Positions 43,907 to 51,932 of a stretch of 64,000 nt of DNA are shown in pieces (the first letter of the stretch is position 1; every line of letters begins with the position of its first letter). The notes under the pieces are model-generated. The model saw nothing but the letters and a program-made list of their open reading frames with translations. It was not told the origin of the DNA and made no database searches. A program made the position numbers and the translations under genes. This stretch comes from Streptomyces sp. NBC_00464. GTDB lineage: Bacteria > Actinomycetota > Actinomycetes > Streptomycetales > Streptomycetaceae. The stretch spans positions 2,542,001-2,606,000 of the forward strand of contig NZ_CP107899.1 in assembly GCF_036013915.1 (NCBI RefSeq). The letters run 5' to 3'.

Positions 43907-44305
43907 TCAGCGAGCCCAGCTCACACACCCGACTAGGCGAGATTCTCTCCTCATGACGTCGAGCGCCGCCCGGAGCCCGTCTACAGCTGCTTGGAATGCC
44001 TGCGTCGTTTCCGGCCCTAGCGACGGAGACACCGCGGCGCCCACATCATCAACCGAAACACCGTCACCAACCTTTACGGAGAAGCGCCGCCACGCTGATT
44101 CATAGAGACTCATGCATCGCTCAAGTTCGGCAGCGCAGTCCGACCACACCGCATCTGTCAGTTTTCCTTTGGTGCGTGCAAGAAGGTGGTTTACTTCCAC
44201 ATATGCAGCGACAAAGTCTCCGGTCAGAGCTCGCCGATGAGCACCCGCATGGCGATGGGCTAGGACATCGATAAACACCTGATATGAATTCACATACGCG
44301 TCCAC
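43907..44305 (-). CDS. Hypothetical protein, possible immunity protein
   Basis: A 132-residue, mostly helical acidic protein (SYQVFIDVLAHRHAGAHRRA, AAELERCMSLYESAWRRFSV) without a recognised domain. It starts 15 bases after the stop of the toxin-like cassette, the usual place of an immunity gene. Base composition is visibly less G/C-rich than the core genes, suggesting acquired DNA. Confidence 0.6.
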   Translation of the reverse strand: MDAYVNSYQVFIDVLAHRHAGAHRRALTGDFVAAYVEVNHLLARTKGKLTDAVWSDCAAELERCMSLYESAWRRFSVKVGDGVSVDDVGAAVSPSLGPETTQAFQAAVDGLRAALDVMRRESRLVGCVSWAR

Positions 44306-44320
44306 GCTTAGTCAACCTCC

Positions 44321-44809
44321 TTACTTTCCATACAACCCGGGCGGGACATGACTGCGGAGCAAAGACGTTCCCGGCGCACCTGGGAGGAACTCATCGAGGC
44401 CGTCCACCCTAAGAATATCGGCGCAGTGTGTGATGCAGCTATTAATCGCCTTATTCCATTCGCCGAACATGTAACTTGACCTTGCGAACAACTCGTCGAT
44501 GTGCGCCATAGCTCCCTCGGGATTCGGAAGCGTGAAATCATGCGCGAATGCTCCTTCTCCAGGAGCTTTGACGATACGGGGAAGTTTGAGGCTCTCGATG
44601 CCACCCCATGGCGGTTCCACGTAGTCAGGAAGAGCATCAGTCGTCACTGTCCGATCCCCAGACTTCACAGTAATTGATGCATGTTGATTTGCGGGGTCCC
44701 AATGGAACGTAGCGTTAGGACCACAGGCGTTGTGCATCAAGATCGGCGTCTTGCCCGCGAGCACATAGTACGTGTGCTGCGCGAAGCCTTCGACCTGCTT
44801 TCTCGCAGG
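44321..44809 (-). pseudogene. Displaced polymorphic-toxin C-terminal cassette (Hint end plus toxin-like domain)
   Basis: The frame begins right after an in-frame TGA and encodes VEGFAQHTYYVLAGKTPILM then HNACGP, the end of a Hint domain, followed by a domain of about 130 residues (ATFHWDPANQHASITVKSGD, GAMAHIDELFARSSYMFGEW, NKAINSCITHCADILRVDGL). The SCxTHxxDxL segment contains Cys and His that could be catalytic in a papain-like or transglutaminase-like fold, but I do not recognise the family. An internal ATG (LAGK region) could give a shorter product. Without an exporter or RHS body this is an orphan cassette. Confidence 0.6.
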
Positions 44810-44811
44810 TC
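44792..44811. repeat. Perfect hairpin at the 5' edge of the toxin cassette
   Basis: GACCTGC-TTTCTC-GCAGGTC: a 7-bp perfect stem with a 6-base loop placed exactly where homology to the Hint domain begins. It could be a recombination junction or a terminator of the upstream Nudix gene, whose stop is about 85 bases away. Confidence 0.45.
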
Positions 44812-44894
44812 AAGTGCAGTTTGCTGGTCCGGTGAAGTGCGTGGATGTCCGTGGTTGTGCGGGGTTGTTGCCGTCGCTACTGCCGTCAGACGGT

Positions 44895-45365
44895 TCAGCC
44901 CAGGTACGGCCTTTCGCGCTGTTCCAGAAAGTGTTGGAGCCTGAGTCGCTGAGTGTGGTGCATCGGCAGTTGCTCAATCCATTCCGGCGGCACGAACCGG
45001 AGCTCGGTGGACTCGTCGGAGATGGTCAGTTGGCCGCCGGTGATGCGGGCGGTGAAGCAGACGTTGAACTGTCGCCGGACCTCGCCGTCGGTGTAGGCGA
45101 TGATGTGTTTGGGGTCGGTGTAGGTGCCGACCAGGCCGGTGATCTCGACATCGAGGCCGGTCTCCTCTTTGACCTCGCGGACGGCTGCGCCTGGCAGGGA
45201 GTCGGTGAGGTCCATGCCGCCTCCGGGCAGTGCCCAGAGGTCGTTGTCGCGGCGGCGCTGGAGGAGGATGCGCCCGTGGTCGTCAGTGACGACGGCGGAA
45301 GCGGCGACGACCAAGCTGTTCGGCTTGGGCGCGTTGGGGTCGTCGTAGTACTCGGTGCGGGCCAC
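44895..45365 (-). CDS. Nudix hydrolase
   Basis: A 156-residue Nudix protein: LVVAASAVVTDDHGRILLQR, then a Nudix box GGGMDLTDSLPGAAVREVKE followed by ETG. The first Glu of the classic box is replaced (TDS for xES), but the REVKEE catalytic part is intact. Substrate unknown (nucleoside diphosphate derivative class). The GTG at 45365 has AGGAAG 9 bases upstream and lies 2 bases after the DUF5919 gene, a common Streptomyces pairing. Confidence 0.88.
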   Translation of the reverse strand: MARTEYYDDPNAPKPNSLVVAASAVVTDDHGRILLQRRRDNDLWALPGGGMDLTDSLPGAAVREVKEETGLDVEITGLVGTYTDPKHIIAYTDGEVRRQFNVCFTARITGGQLTISDESTELRFVPPEWIEQLPMHHTQRLRLQHFLEQRERPYLG

Positions 45366-45367
45366 GG

Positions 45368-45895
45368 TCAGTCTTCCTCTCGTACGGGGGTTGCGGTCGC
45401 CCACACGGCGTCGAAGCTGTCGGCGTAGGTGTCGAACAAGCCGCCTGTCTCGTGACGGCGAAGGTGCCACACGGGGGCTGCGTGGGCGTTGACGCCCCAG
45501 ACGAGTGCGTTGACGAGTTGCTGGTCGTCGGCCCGGCAGAGGGAGTTGTAGAGCGTGGTGCCGTGGGTGCGGACTTCGATGCCGGGAGTGTCGGCGAGCG
45601 GCTTGTCATGCATGAGTGCGAGGCGGCAGCGGGATTCGATGCCGTGGCCGAACCGCTCTTCCCGGCCGCGGGCTTGGACGTTGTCGCTGTCGGGGTCCCC
45701 GATCGCGATGCGGGCGGTGCAGCCTTCGGCGGCGCGTTCGGTGAGGAGTTCGTTCAGCCCGACCGCGAGCCGGACGCGGAGCCGGTCCATTACGCGATGC
45801 AGTGCGCCGTGGACGGAGAGGCCTCGCCGACAAGCGAGGACTTCGCCGAACCGCAGGATTGGGTCCTGCGGCACTGCGGCCAGAACCCGTCCCAC
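45368..45895 (-). pseudogene. Truncated DUF5919 gene (HTH part missing)
   Basis: The C-terminal 120 residues are a clear DUF5919 domain: GLNELLTERAAEGCTARIAI, GDPDSDNVQARGREERFGHG, VRTHGTTLYNSLCRADDQQL and APVWHLRRHETGGLFDTYAD. Normal family members carry an N-terminal XRE-type HTH and about 100 more residues; here the sequence before residue about 40 is not recognisable and no HTH is found upstream. It still precedes its usual Nudix partner. A shorter product could be made, but DNA binding should be lost. Confidence 0.65.
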
Positions 45896-46028
45896 CGGAG
45901 CGGGCGGCGGTCGCCGACCGCCGGCGCGCGGCGGCCCGCGTCAGCGGGGCGCCCTTGAACCAGCAGAGAAACTCTGAACAGCTCAGACAGACGCAACGCC
46001 GCAACTTTCACCGTACCGAATAACGTAC

Positions 46029-46062
46029 ATGTGTAGTACTGTTTTCAGTACGTCTTTATCGA
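46029..46062. promoter_or_regulatory. Palindromic operator-like site upstream of yefM
   Basis: Contains GTACTG-TTTT-CAGTAC, a perfect 6-bp inverted repeat, with a further ACATGT palindrome and GTAC words close by, about 35-65 bases before the antitoxin start. YefM antitoxins autorepress at GTAC-containing palindromes, so this is a likely operator. A/T content is raised locally. Confidence 0.6.
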
Positions 46063-46093
46063 AGGCTGGCGACATGCACAGGAGGAATCCATC

Positions 46094-46351
46094 ATGACCA
46101 TCAACGCAAGCGAAGCGCGGAAGGACTTCTTCGGTCTGATCCGTCGCGTCACCGAAGACCACGCGCCGGAGCGCGTCACGTCGAAGGCGGGCACCGTCGT
46201 GATCATGTCCGAGGAGGACTACAACGCCTGGGAGGAGACGATGTACCTGATGCGCTCCCCCCGCAACGCCGCCCGCCTCATGCGCTCCATCGAGCAGATG
46301 GACGCCGGACGCGGCACCGTACGAGACCTGATCGACACGGAGGACGCGTGA
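46094..46351 (+). CDS. yefM: YefM-family antitoxin
   Basis: An 85-residue Phd/YefM antitoxin: TINASEARKDFFGLIRRVTE, RVTSKAGTVVIMSEEDYNAW (DNA-binding N-terminal fold) and an acidic C-terminal tail RDLIDTEDA that should wrap the toxin. AGGAGG lies 8 bases upstream of the ATG. It overlaps the toxin gene by four bases. The pair is intact although neighbouring genes are degraded. Confidence 0.94.
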   Translation: MTINASEARKDFFGLIRRVTEDHAPERVTSKAGTVVIMSEEDYNAWEETMYLMRSPRNAARLMRSIEQMDAGRGTVRDLIDTEDA

Positions 46352-46605
46352 AGACGTCGTTCTCGGATGACGGGTGGGAGGACTACACCCACTGGGCCGA
46401 CAGCGACCGCAAGACGCTCCGCAGGGTCAATGACCTCATCAAGGAGATCAAACGGACCCCTTTCGAAGGCAGGGGCAAGCCCGAGCCGCTGAAAGGGAAC
46501 CTGTCCGGCTGGTGGTCCCGTCGCATCACGCAGGAACACCGACTGGTCTACCGCGTCACCGACTCCGACGGCCTGGAGATCATCCAGGCCCGCGACCACT
46601 ACTGA
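46348..46605 (+). CDS. yoeB: YoeB-family mRNA interferase toxin
   Basis: An 85-residue YoeB: FSDDGWEDYTHWADSDRKTL, KRTPFEGRGKPEPLKGNLSG, WWSRRITQEHRLVYRV and the C-terminal IIQARDHY. The catalytic Glu, Arg and His (EPLKG, SRRI, QEHRL) and the terminal His-Tyr typical of the family are present. It cleaves mRNA in the ribosomal A site when free of YefM. Starts at GTG overlapping the antitoxin stop. Confidence 0.95.
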   Translation: MKTSFSDDGWEDYTHWADSDRKTLRRVNDLIKEIKRTPFEGRGKPEPLKGNLSGWWSRRITQEHRLVYRVTDSDGLEIIQARDHY

Positions 46606-46613
46606 CCGGCCCG

Positions 46614-46768
46614 GGCAGGAAGAAACTCAGCAAGCTCTCCGCCAAGGACGTACGCGCCTGGCTCAACCAGCTCCGCCCCACCTGCCGGTGCTGCGCGCGG
46701 CATCGACGCCCGGCGCGACCAGCCCCGCTGCTGCGCGTCGGCCAGCGCTGCCACAAGCAGGGTGCGGC
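46614..46768 (+). pseudogene. Integrase (tyrosine recombinase) relic
   Basis: Directly after yoeB the frame GRKKLSKLSAKDVRAWLNQL then RPTCRCCA matches the core-binding domain of Streptomyces site-specific integrases (pattern LGRxxLxKLxxxDVxxWLNxLR..CQCCA). It then continues in the next frame (GIDARRDQPRCCAS), so it is frameshifted, and both ends are missing. It indicates that an integrative element once occupied this site. Confidence 0.7.
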
Positions 46769-47298
46769 TAGTCGATCACAACCCTGCGGAGACGACCGTC
46801 CCAGCCACCCGGAGTCGCAAGGGTCGGTGACACTTGCTTCACTTCGATCCTCATCTCCATCATCGACTCGTCGGCTTCCACAAGCCGGACAGAGAATTTC
46901 CGCTCCGGGAATGCGTAGACGAGTCGCGCATGCCAGGACTTGACGAGAATTGATCCGAGTTCGCGGTGCAGCGAGTCGAAATCTTCACTGTGCACGGGCA
47001 CCGCGCTGAACAGGTGGCCCAGCTCGAACAGGTTGAAACTGTCGACCACCTCAGCCCAGGAGAGCTCCTCCCCGTCGGGGATCGCACGGCCGGTAGTGGC
47101 GGACAGCCTCTCCCGGATCTCCTCCTCGTCATTCCCGCTCAGGCCGAGGAAAACCGCGCCATGAAGCTCGACGAGGTGAGGCCAGTACAGGAACGAGTAC
47201 ATGAGTGCGTTGACCGTGTCGCCCGCCTCGCTCAGATACGAGACGGGGTCATCTGTCTCGACATCCGGAAAGAACTGGCGAAGGTAATTGATCAGCAT
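46768..47298 (-). CDS. Hypothetical protein, possible immunity protein
   Basis: A 176-residue cytosolic protein of unknown family (MLINYLRQFFPDVETDDPVS, SFLYWPHLVELHGAVFLGLS, DGEELSWAEVVDSFNLFELG). Acidic, with aromatic-rich helices, and less G/C-rich DNA than core genes. It starts 4 bases after the stop of the preceding small ORF. ATG 47298 is preferred over an upstream in-frame start inside that ORF. Its place next to a toxin-tail-like frame suggests an immunity protein, not proven. Confidence 0.65.
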   Translation of the reverse strand: MLINYLRQFFPDVETDDPVSYLSEAGDTVNALMYSFLYWPHLVELHGAVFLGLSGNDEEEIRERLSATTGRAIPDGEELSWAEVVDSFNLFELGHLFSAVPVHSEDFDSLHRELGSILVKSWHARLVYAFPERKFSVRLVEADESMMEMRIEVKQVSPTLATPGGWDGRLRRVVID

Positions 47299-47302
47299 GT
47301 GA

Positions 47303-47701
47303 CTACAGTCCTGCCTGCTTGGACATTTCGAGATCATAGCCGGGTGGAATTTCCTCCGGGACCTCGAATCGCTCGAACACCTTTCCCTTGCCCTTGGGAC
47401 ACCAGAGCGGAGGGCTCATGTTGGAGTGTATTCCTCCGGTTCCCCTGAAGCGGGGATCTGTACCCAACCGCCCGGGGCCCGCTCGTTCACTTTGCACGCC
47501 TGACAGAGCGTCACCTTCGGCTGACGACACGCTCGAACACCGTGTGATCTCCTGTCGCACTTTCATCCCCCGTTCTCGCACTGTTCCGCTGGCTTGAATT
47601 TGACCACCGGAACAAACGACAGATGCCAGAAATGACATGAAAGCCGCAATGCGATGAAACCACCACGCGAGGAGGCGGCCGGCCGTAACGCGGGGCGACA
47701 T
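47303..47701 (-). CDS. Hypothetical protein, possible displaced toxin C-terminus
   Basis: A 132-residue frame with an early hydrophobic stretch (LLAWWFHRIAAFMSFLASVV) and a C-terminal segment FRGTGGIHSNMSPPLWCPKG and KVFERFEVPEEIPPGYDLEM that looks conserved. No domain recognised. Upstream half and downstream half differ in composition, so this may be a chance fusion of a displaced cassette to unrelated DNA. An internal ATG (MKVRQEIT) is an alternative start. Confidence 0.4.
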   Translation of the reverse strand: MSPRVTAGRLLAWWFHRIAAFMSFLASVVCSGGQIQASGTVRERGMKVRQEITRCSSVSSAEGDALSGVQSERAGPGRLGTDPRFRGTGGIHSNMSPPLWCPKGKGKVFERFEVPEEIPPGYDLEMSKQAGL

Positions 47702-47765
47702 CTTCGCCTCGCCGCATCTGCCTCACCTGCCCCCACCACGCACGAATCCCGCGGCGACGACCAAC

Positions 47766-48110
47766 TCAGGGGGCTGCTTCCGCAAGCCCAACTACATCTC
47801 CCAACCCCACCAGATCAATCAACAGTTGGAGTTCCGGCGGCGTCCCGAGCAGCCGTAGCCGTCGGCCGCCCGTCCGGCGCGCGACCAGCGAGAGGCGGGC
47901 GATCGCCTCCACTGCGGCCAGATCCGGTTGGACGAGTCCGCCCACGTCGCAGTCCACCAAAGCCACCTGCGTGTCCGTGGTGGCCAGCAGCGCCTCCAGT
48001 TCGGCACAGAGTCCGGGGACGGTGGCCCGGGTGACGCGTCCGGAGAGGACAAGTACGGCCGGCGACAAGGGATCCATAACAAGGAGACCGATCCGGCGGC
48101 CGAAACTCAT
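47766..48110 (-). CDS. STAS-domain anti-sigma factor antagonist
   Basis: A 114-residue STAS protein: AVLVLSGRVTRATVPGLCAE, DTQVALVDCDVGGLVQPDLA, AVEAIARLSLVARRTGGRRL and LLGTPPELQLLIDLVGLGDV. Classic family members are phosphorylated on a Ser in the loop after the second strand; here that position (DVGGLVQPD) has no Ser/Thr at the usual place, so it may be a non-phosphorylatable variant. No kinase or sigma gene is adjacent. Confidence 0.85.
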   Translation of the reverse strand: MSFGRRIGLLVMDPLSPAVLVLSGRVTRATVPGLCAELEALLATTDTQVALVDCDVGGLVQPDLAAVEAIARLSLVARRTGGRRLRLLGTPPELQLLIDLVGLGDVVGLAEAAP

Positions 48111-48462
48111 CGTCCCGCCGCTTCTCCGCTTCCCGCCGGACCCGAGCGCCCCTCGCCCGCCGGCTCCTCGTGGGCGCCCCGGTGCCCACGAGCTGCCCAT
48201 GGACCGCTCCGGCCACCCTCACAACGGCCGCTCCCCCGTCTCGCAGGTCCAGCCGGCAGGCGACCCGCAGGCGCGCGACAGCCCACGGTCAGGCGACCGG
48301 CGGCCGATGAAGATCCGCCAACTCCGGCCATCTGTGCGTCTGCTGTGAACCTGTTCGATCACATCCCCCTCTATACGGGTGAAACAGCCGGCGCCGGTGC
48401 ACGCATCGGTGCCGACTGCCCACCGGCCCTCTCGGGGGCCGCCTGATTCTCCAGGGGGAGAG

Positions 48463-51400
48463 TTGCGCAGACACGTGAGTAGAGCGTGTGTTTCAACCGT
48501 CGCCACAGCGGCGGCCGTTGCGCTCGCGGCCGGGTTGACCACCCCGGCCATGGCCCGCGACAACAGCCCGTACAACAGCGCGTCGCAGTCGGCTCCGGCT
48601 GCCGGTTCGTCCGGCGCACGGCACCAGCTGACGCTCATCACCGGCGACCGCGTCACCGTGGACGCCAAGGGCCGGGTCGTGGGCTTCCGTCCCGCGGCGG
48701 GGCGCGAGCACATACCCGTGCAGCGGCAGACGCGGGACGGGCACACCCTGCTCGTCCCGGCCGACGCACACCGGCTGATCAGTTCCGGAAAGCTGGACCG
48801 CCGGCTGTTCGACGTCACGGAGCTGAGCCGGGCGGAGAACCGCAGAGCGCGGAAGTCGGGCCTGAAGCTGATCGTCTCCTACCGGGGAGCCGCGGCCACG
48901 GCCGCGAAGGCCGAGGTGCGCGACGCGGGCGCCACCCGCGTCGGGCCCGTACTGAAGTCGCTGAACGCCCAGTCCGTGACCACCCCGCAGGAGGACGCCC
49001 GGTCCGTCTGGCAGGCGCTCACCCGTAAGCCGTCGGGAAGCGTCCAGCGGACCACCGCCGCCGGTGTCGACCGGGTGTGGCTGGACGGCGTGCGCCGGGC
49101 GAGCCTCGACAGGAGCGTCCCGCAGATCGGCGTCCCGACCGCCTGGAAGGCGGGCTACACCGGCAAGGGCGTCAGGATCGCGGTTCTGGACACCGGTGCG
49201 GACGACACCCACCCGGACCTCAAGGGCCAGATCCTCGCGTCGAAGAACTTCTCCGGGGCACCCGACACGAAGGACCACTTCGGCCACGGCACCCATGTCT
49301 CCTCGATCGCGGCCGGTACGGGCGCGAAGTCGGGCGGGAAGTTCAAGGGCGTGGCCCCGGACGCCAAGCTCCTTGAGGGCAAGGTGCTCGACGACGACGG
49401 CTTCGGCGACGACTCCGGCATCCTGGCCGGCATGGAGTGGGCGGTCGCGCAGGGCGCCGACGTCATCAACCTGAGCCTCGGCGGCACCGACACCCCGGGG
49501 ATCGACCCGCTGGAAGCGGCGGTCGACAAGCTCTCCGCCGACAGCGGCGTGCTGTTCGCCATCGCGGCGGGCAACGAGGGCGACGGGGCCGGCACGGTCG
49601 GCTCCCCCGGCAGCGCCGACTCCGCGCTGACCGTCGGCGCGGTCGACGACAACGATCTGCTGGCGGACTTCTCCAGCCGGGGCCCCCGGGTCGGCGACGG
49701 TGCGATCAAGCCCGATGTCACCGCTCCCGGAGTGGACATCACGGCGGCCGCGTCGCCCGGCTCCGTCATCGACAAGGAGGTCGGTCAGAGCCCGGCGGGC
49801 TATCTGACGATCTCCGGTACGTCGATGGCGACCCCGCATGTCGCGGGCGCCGCGGCGCTGCTCAAGCAGCAGCACCCCGACTGGAAGTACACCGAGCTCA
49901 AGGGCGCGCTCACGGCCTCCACGAAGCCGGGGACGTACACCCCCTTCCAGCAGGGTTCGGGCCGGATCGCCGTCGACCGGGCGATCGCCCAGTCCGTCGT
50001 CGCCGACCCGGTCTCGCTGAGCTTCGGCATCCAGCAGTGGCCGCACACCGATGACGTGCCGGTCACCAAGAAGGTGTCGTACCGCAACCTCGGCACGACC
50101 GATGTCACGCTCGCGCTCACCGTCCAGGGCACCGGTCCGACGGGCAAGCCCGCCCCGGCCGGCTTCTTCGCCCTCGGCGCCACCGGCGTGACCGTCCCGG
50201 CCGGCGGCACCGCCGAGGTGCCGCTGACCGTCGACACCAAGCTCGGCGGCACGGCCGACGGCGACTACTCCGCGTACGTCGTCGCGACCGGCGGCGGGCA
50301 GACCGTCCGCACCGCGGCCGCGGTCGATCGCGAGCGCGAGTCGTACGACCTCACGCTCAGGACCATCGGGCGCGACGGCAAGCCGGCCCCGTACACCACG
50401 GGCGACGTCTACGGCATGAGCGGTGCCGCGGTCGGCGTGTGGGAGTCCCCCGAGGTCGTCGACGGCACGGCGAAGATCCGCGTCCCCAAGGGCGGGTACG
50501 TGCTGAACTCGGCCGTGTACAGCGACCCGGAGGACCTGGGCAAGGGCGTCGACTGGCTCGCTCAGCCCTCTCTGAACCTCACCGGGAACACCACGGTGAC
50601 CTTCGACGCGCGCCTGGCCAAGCCGGTCGACATCACCCTTCCGGCCACCGGCACGAAGGCCCTGCTCGCCTCGCCCGACCTCCAGGTCGAGAACGAGGAC
50701 AACAGCTACGGCTACGGCTGGGTGCTCGACTCGTACAAGCAGCTGCGCACCGCGCACATCGGTCCGAAGGCGACCGGCGTCCAGCTCGCCCAGCACTGGT
50801 ACGGCACCTGGACCAAGGGTGCGGCGACCCGGTACGACATCGCGCTCGGCGGCCCGGTGAGCCGGGTGGCAACCGGGTACCACCGCGCGTTCGGCAGCGG
50901 GCAGCTGGCCAAGGTCACGGTCCGCGCCGGTTCGTCCGTCAAGGGCAAGACCGGCGACATCTCCGCCTGGGGCGAGCTGCCCGGCTCGTACGGCGGCTGG
51001 TCGGCCGCGACCACCCAGAAGCTTCCGTCGGCCACCACCGCCTATGTCTCCACCGCCGACAAGGTGCGGTGGGGCTTCGACTTCGGCCAGAACGGTGCGC
51101 CCGACGAGGACGGCTACCCACGCAGCGACGCCTCGTACTCCCTGGGTGACCCGCAGAGCCTCAAGGCCGGCAAGACGTACACGAAGACTGTGAACACCGC
51201 GGTGTTCGGGCCCTACGTCAACGCCGACTTCGGGGTCTTCCGCGAGGACAACGCGCTCGTCGGGTCGCTGCCGCTGTTCGCCGACGGCCGGGGGAACGTC
51301 GGCGGGTCCGTCTACAGCTCGGTGAAGACCGTGCTCTACCGCAACGGCAAGGTGTTCGCCAAGAACGCCGACCCCCTCGCGGGCGAGACGCCCATCACCG

Positions 51401-51831
51401 TGCCGGCCGCGGCCGCCGACTACCGGCTGACCACGTCGGTGCGGCGCGCCGCCGACGTCGCTTCGGTCTCCAGCCGGATCGACGCGAGCTGGACCTTCCG
51501 CTCCGGCCGGACCAAGGATCTCGTCGCGCTGCCGGTCTCCGTGGTCCGCTTCGCACCCGCGGTCGCGCTCGACGGCACCGCCAAGGCCGGGAAGACCGTG
51601 TCCGTGCCGGTGACGGTGCAGGGAGCGGCAGCCGGGAAGAACCTCAAGTCGCTCACGGTGTACGTCAGTTATGACGCCGGGAAGACCTGGAAGAAGACCG
51701 CGGTCAAGAAGGGCAAGGTCTCGGTGAAGAACCCGGCCAGGAAGAAGTCGCTCTCCTTCAAGGCCGATGTCACGGACAAGAAGGGCAACAAGTCCTCGGT
51801 GGCGATCTACGACGCCTACTTCGGCAAGTAG
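48463..51831 (+). CDS. Large secreted subtilisin-family (S8) serine protease
   Basis: A 1122-residue exported protease. The TTG start at 48463 follows CAGGGGGAGAG and yields a proper signal peptide (STVATAAAVALAAGLTTPAMA). A propeptide of about 170 residues follows. The catalytic domain has Asp about 243 (AVLDTGADDTHPDL), His about 275 (FGHGTHVSSIAAG), the oxyanion Asn in AIAAGNEGD and Ser about 454 (SGTSMATPHVAGAA). The C-terminal 600 residues consist of beta-rich domains, the last (AGKTVSVPVTVQGAAAGKNL) Lys-rich. It should act outside the cell on proteins; a hairpin terminator follows. Confidence 0.93.
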   Translation: MRRHVSRACVSTVATAAAVALAAGLTTPAMARDNSPYNSASQSAPAAGSSGARHQLTLITGDRVTVDAKGRVVGFRPAAGREHIPVQRQTRDGHTLLVPADAHRLISSGKLDRRLFDVTELSRAENRRARKSGLKLIVSYRGAAATAAKAEVRDAGATRVGPVLKSLNAQSVTTPQEDARSVWQALTRKPSGSVQRTTAAGVDRVWLDGVRRASLDRSVPQIGVPTAWKAGYTGKGVRIAVLDTGADDTHPDLKGQILASKNFSGAPDTKDHFGHGTHVSSIAAGTGAKSGGKFKGVAPDAKLLEGKVLDDDGFGDDSGILAGMEWAVAQGADVINLSLGGTDTPGIDPLEAAVDKLSADSGVLFAIAAGNEGDGAGTVGSPGSADSALTVGAVDDNDLLADFSSRGPRVGDGAIKPDVTAPGVDITAAASPGSVIDKEVGQSPAGYLTISGTSMATPHVAGAAALLKQQHPDWKYTELKGALTASTKPGTYTPFQQGSGRIAVDRAIAQSVVADPVSLSFGIQQWPHTDDVPVTKKVSYRNLGTTDVTLALTVQGTGPTGKPAPAGFFALGATGVTVPAGGTAEVPLTVDTKLGGTADGDYSAYVVATGGGQTVRTAAAVDRERESYDLTLRTIGRDGKPAPYTTGDVYGMSGAAVGVWESPEVVDGTAKIRVPKGGYVLNSAVYSDPEDLGKGVDWLAQPSLNLTGNTTVTFDARLAKPVDITLPATGTKALLASPDLQVENEDNSYGYGWVLDSYKQLRTAHIGPKATGVQLAQHWYGTWTKGAATRYDIALGGPVSRVATGYHRAFGSGQLAKVTVRAGSSVKGKTGDISAWGELPGSYGGWSAATTQKLPSATTAYVSTADKVRWGFDFGQNGAPDEDGYPRSDASYSLGDPQSLKAGKTYTKTVNTAVFGPYVNADFGVFREDNALVGSLPLFADGRGNVGGSVYSSVKTVLYRNGKVFAKNADPLAGETPITVPAAAADYRLTTSVRRAADVASVSSRIDASWTFRSGRTKDLVALPVSVVRFAPAVALDGTAKAGKTVSVPVTVQGAAAGKNLKSLTVYVSYDAGKTWKKTAVKKGKVSVKNPARKKSLSFKADVTDKKGNKSSVAIYDAYFGK

Positions 51832-51870
51832 GTCCCGCCCGGGTCCTCCCTGCTCCGGCACGCATGACAG

Positions 51871-51912
51871 CGGCCCGCCGGGACGGTGTTTCTCACCGTT
51901 CCGGCGGGCCGT
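51871..51912. terminator. Bidirectional terminator between protease and deoA
   Basis: CGGCCCGCCGGGACGGTG pairs with CACCGTTCCGGCGGGCCG (one mismatch, 5-6 base loop with TTTCT). It lies between the convergent protease and thymidine phosphorylase genes. Confidence 0.85.
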
Positions 51913-51932
51913 CCGTGTGCCGGCGCGTGTGG

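Noticed and set aside
43678..43956. A 92-codon plus-strand frame
   Set aside because: Antisense to the Hint-domain relic, whose conserved HTYYVLAG pattern identifies the coding strand.
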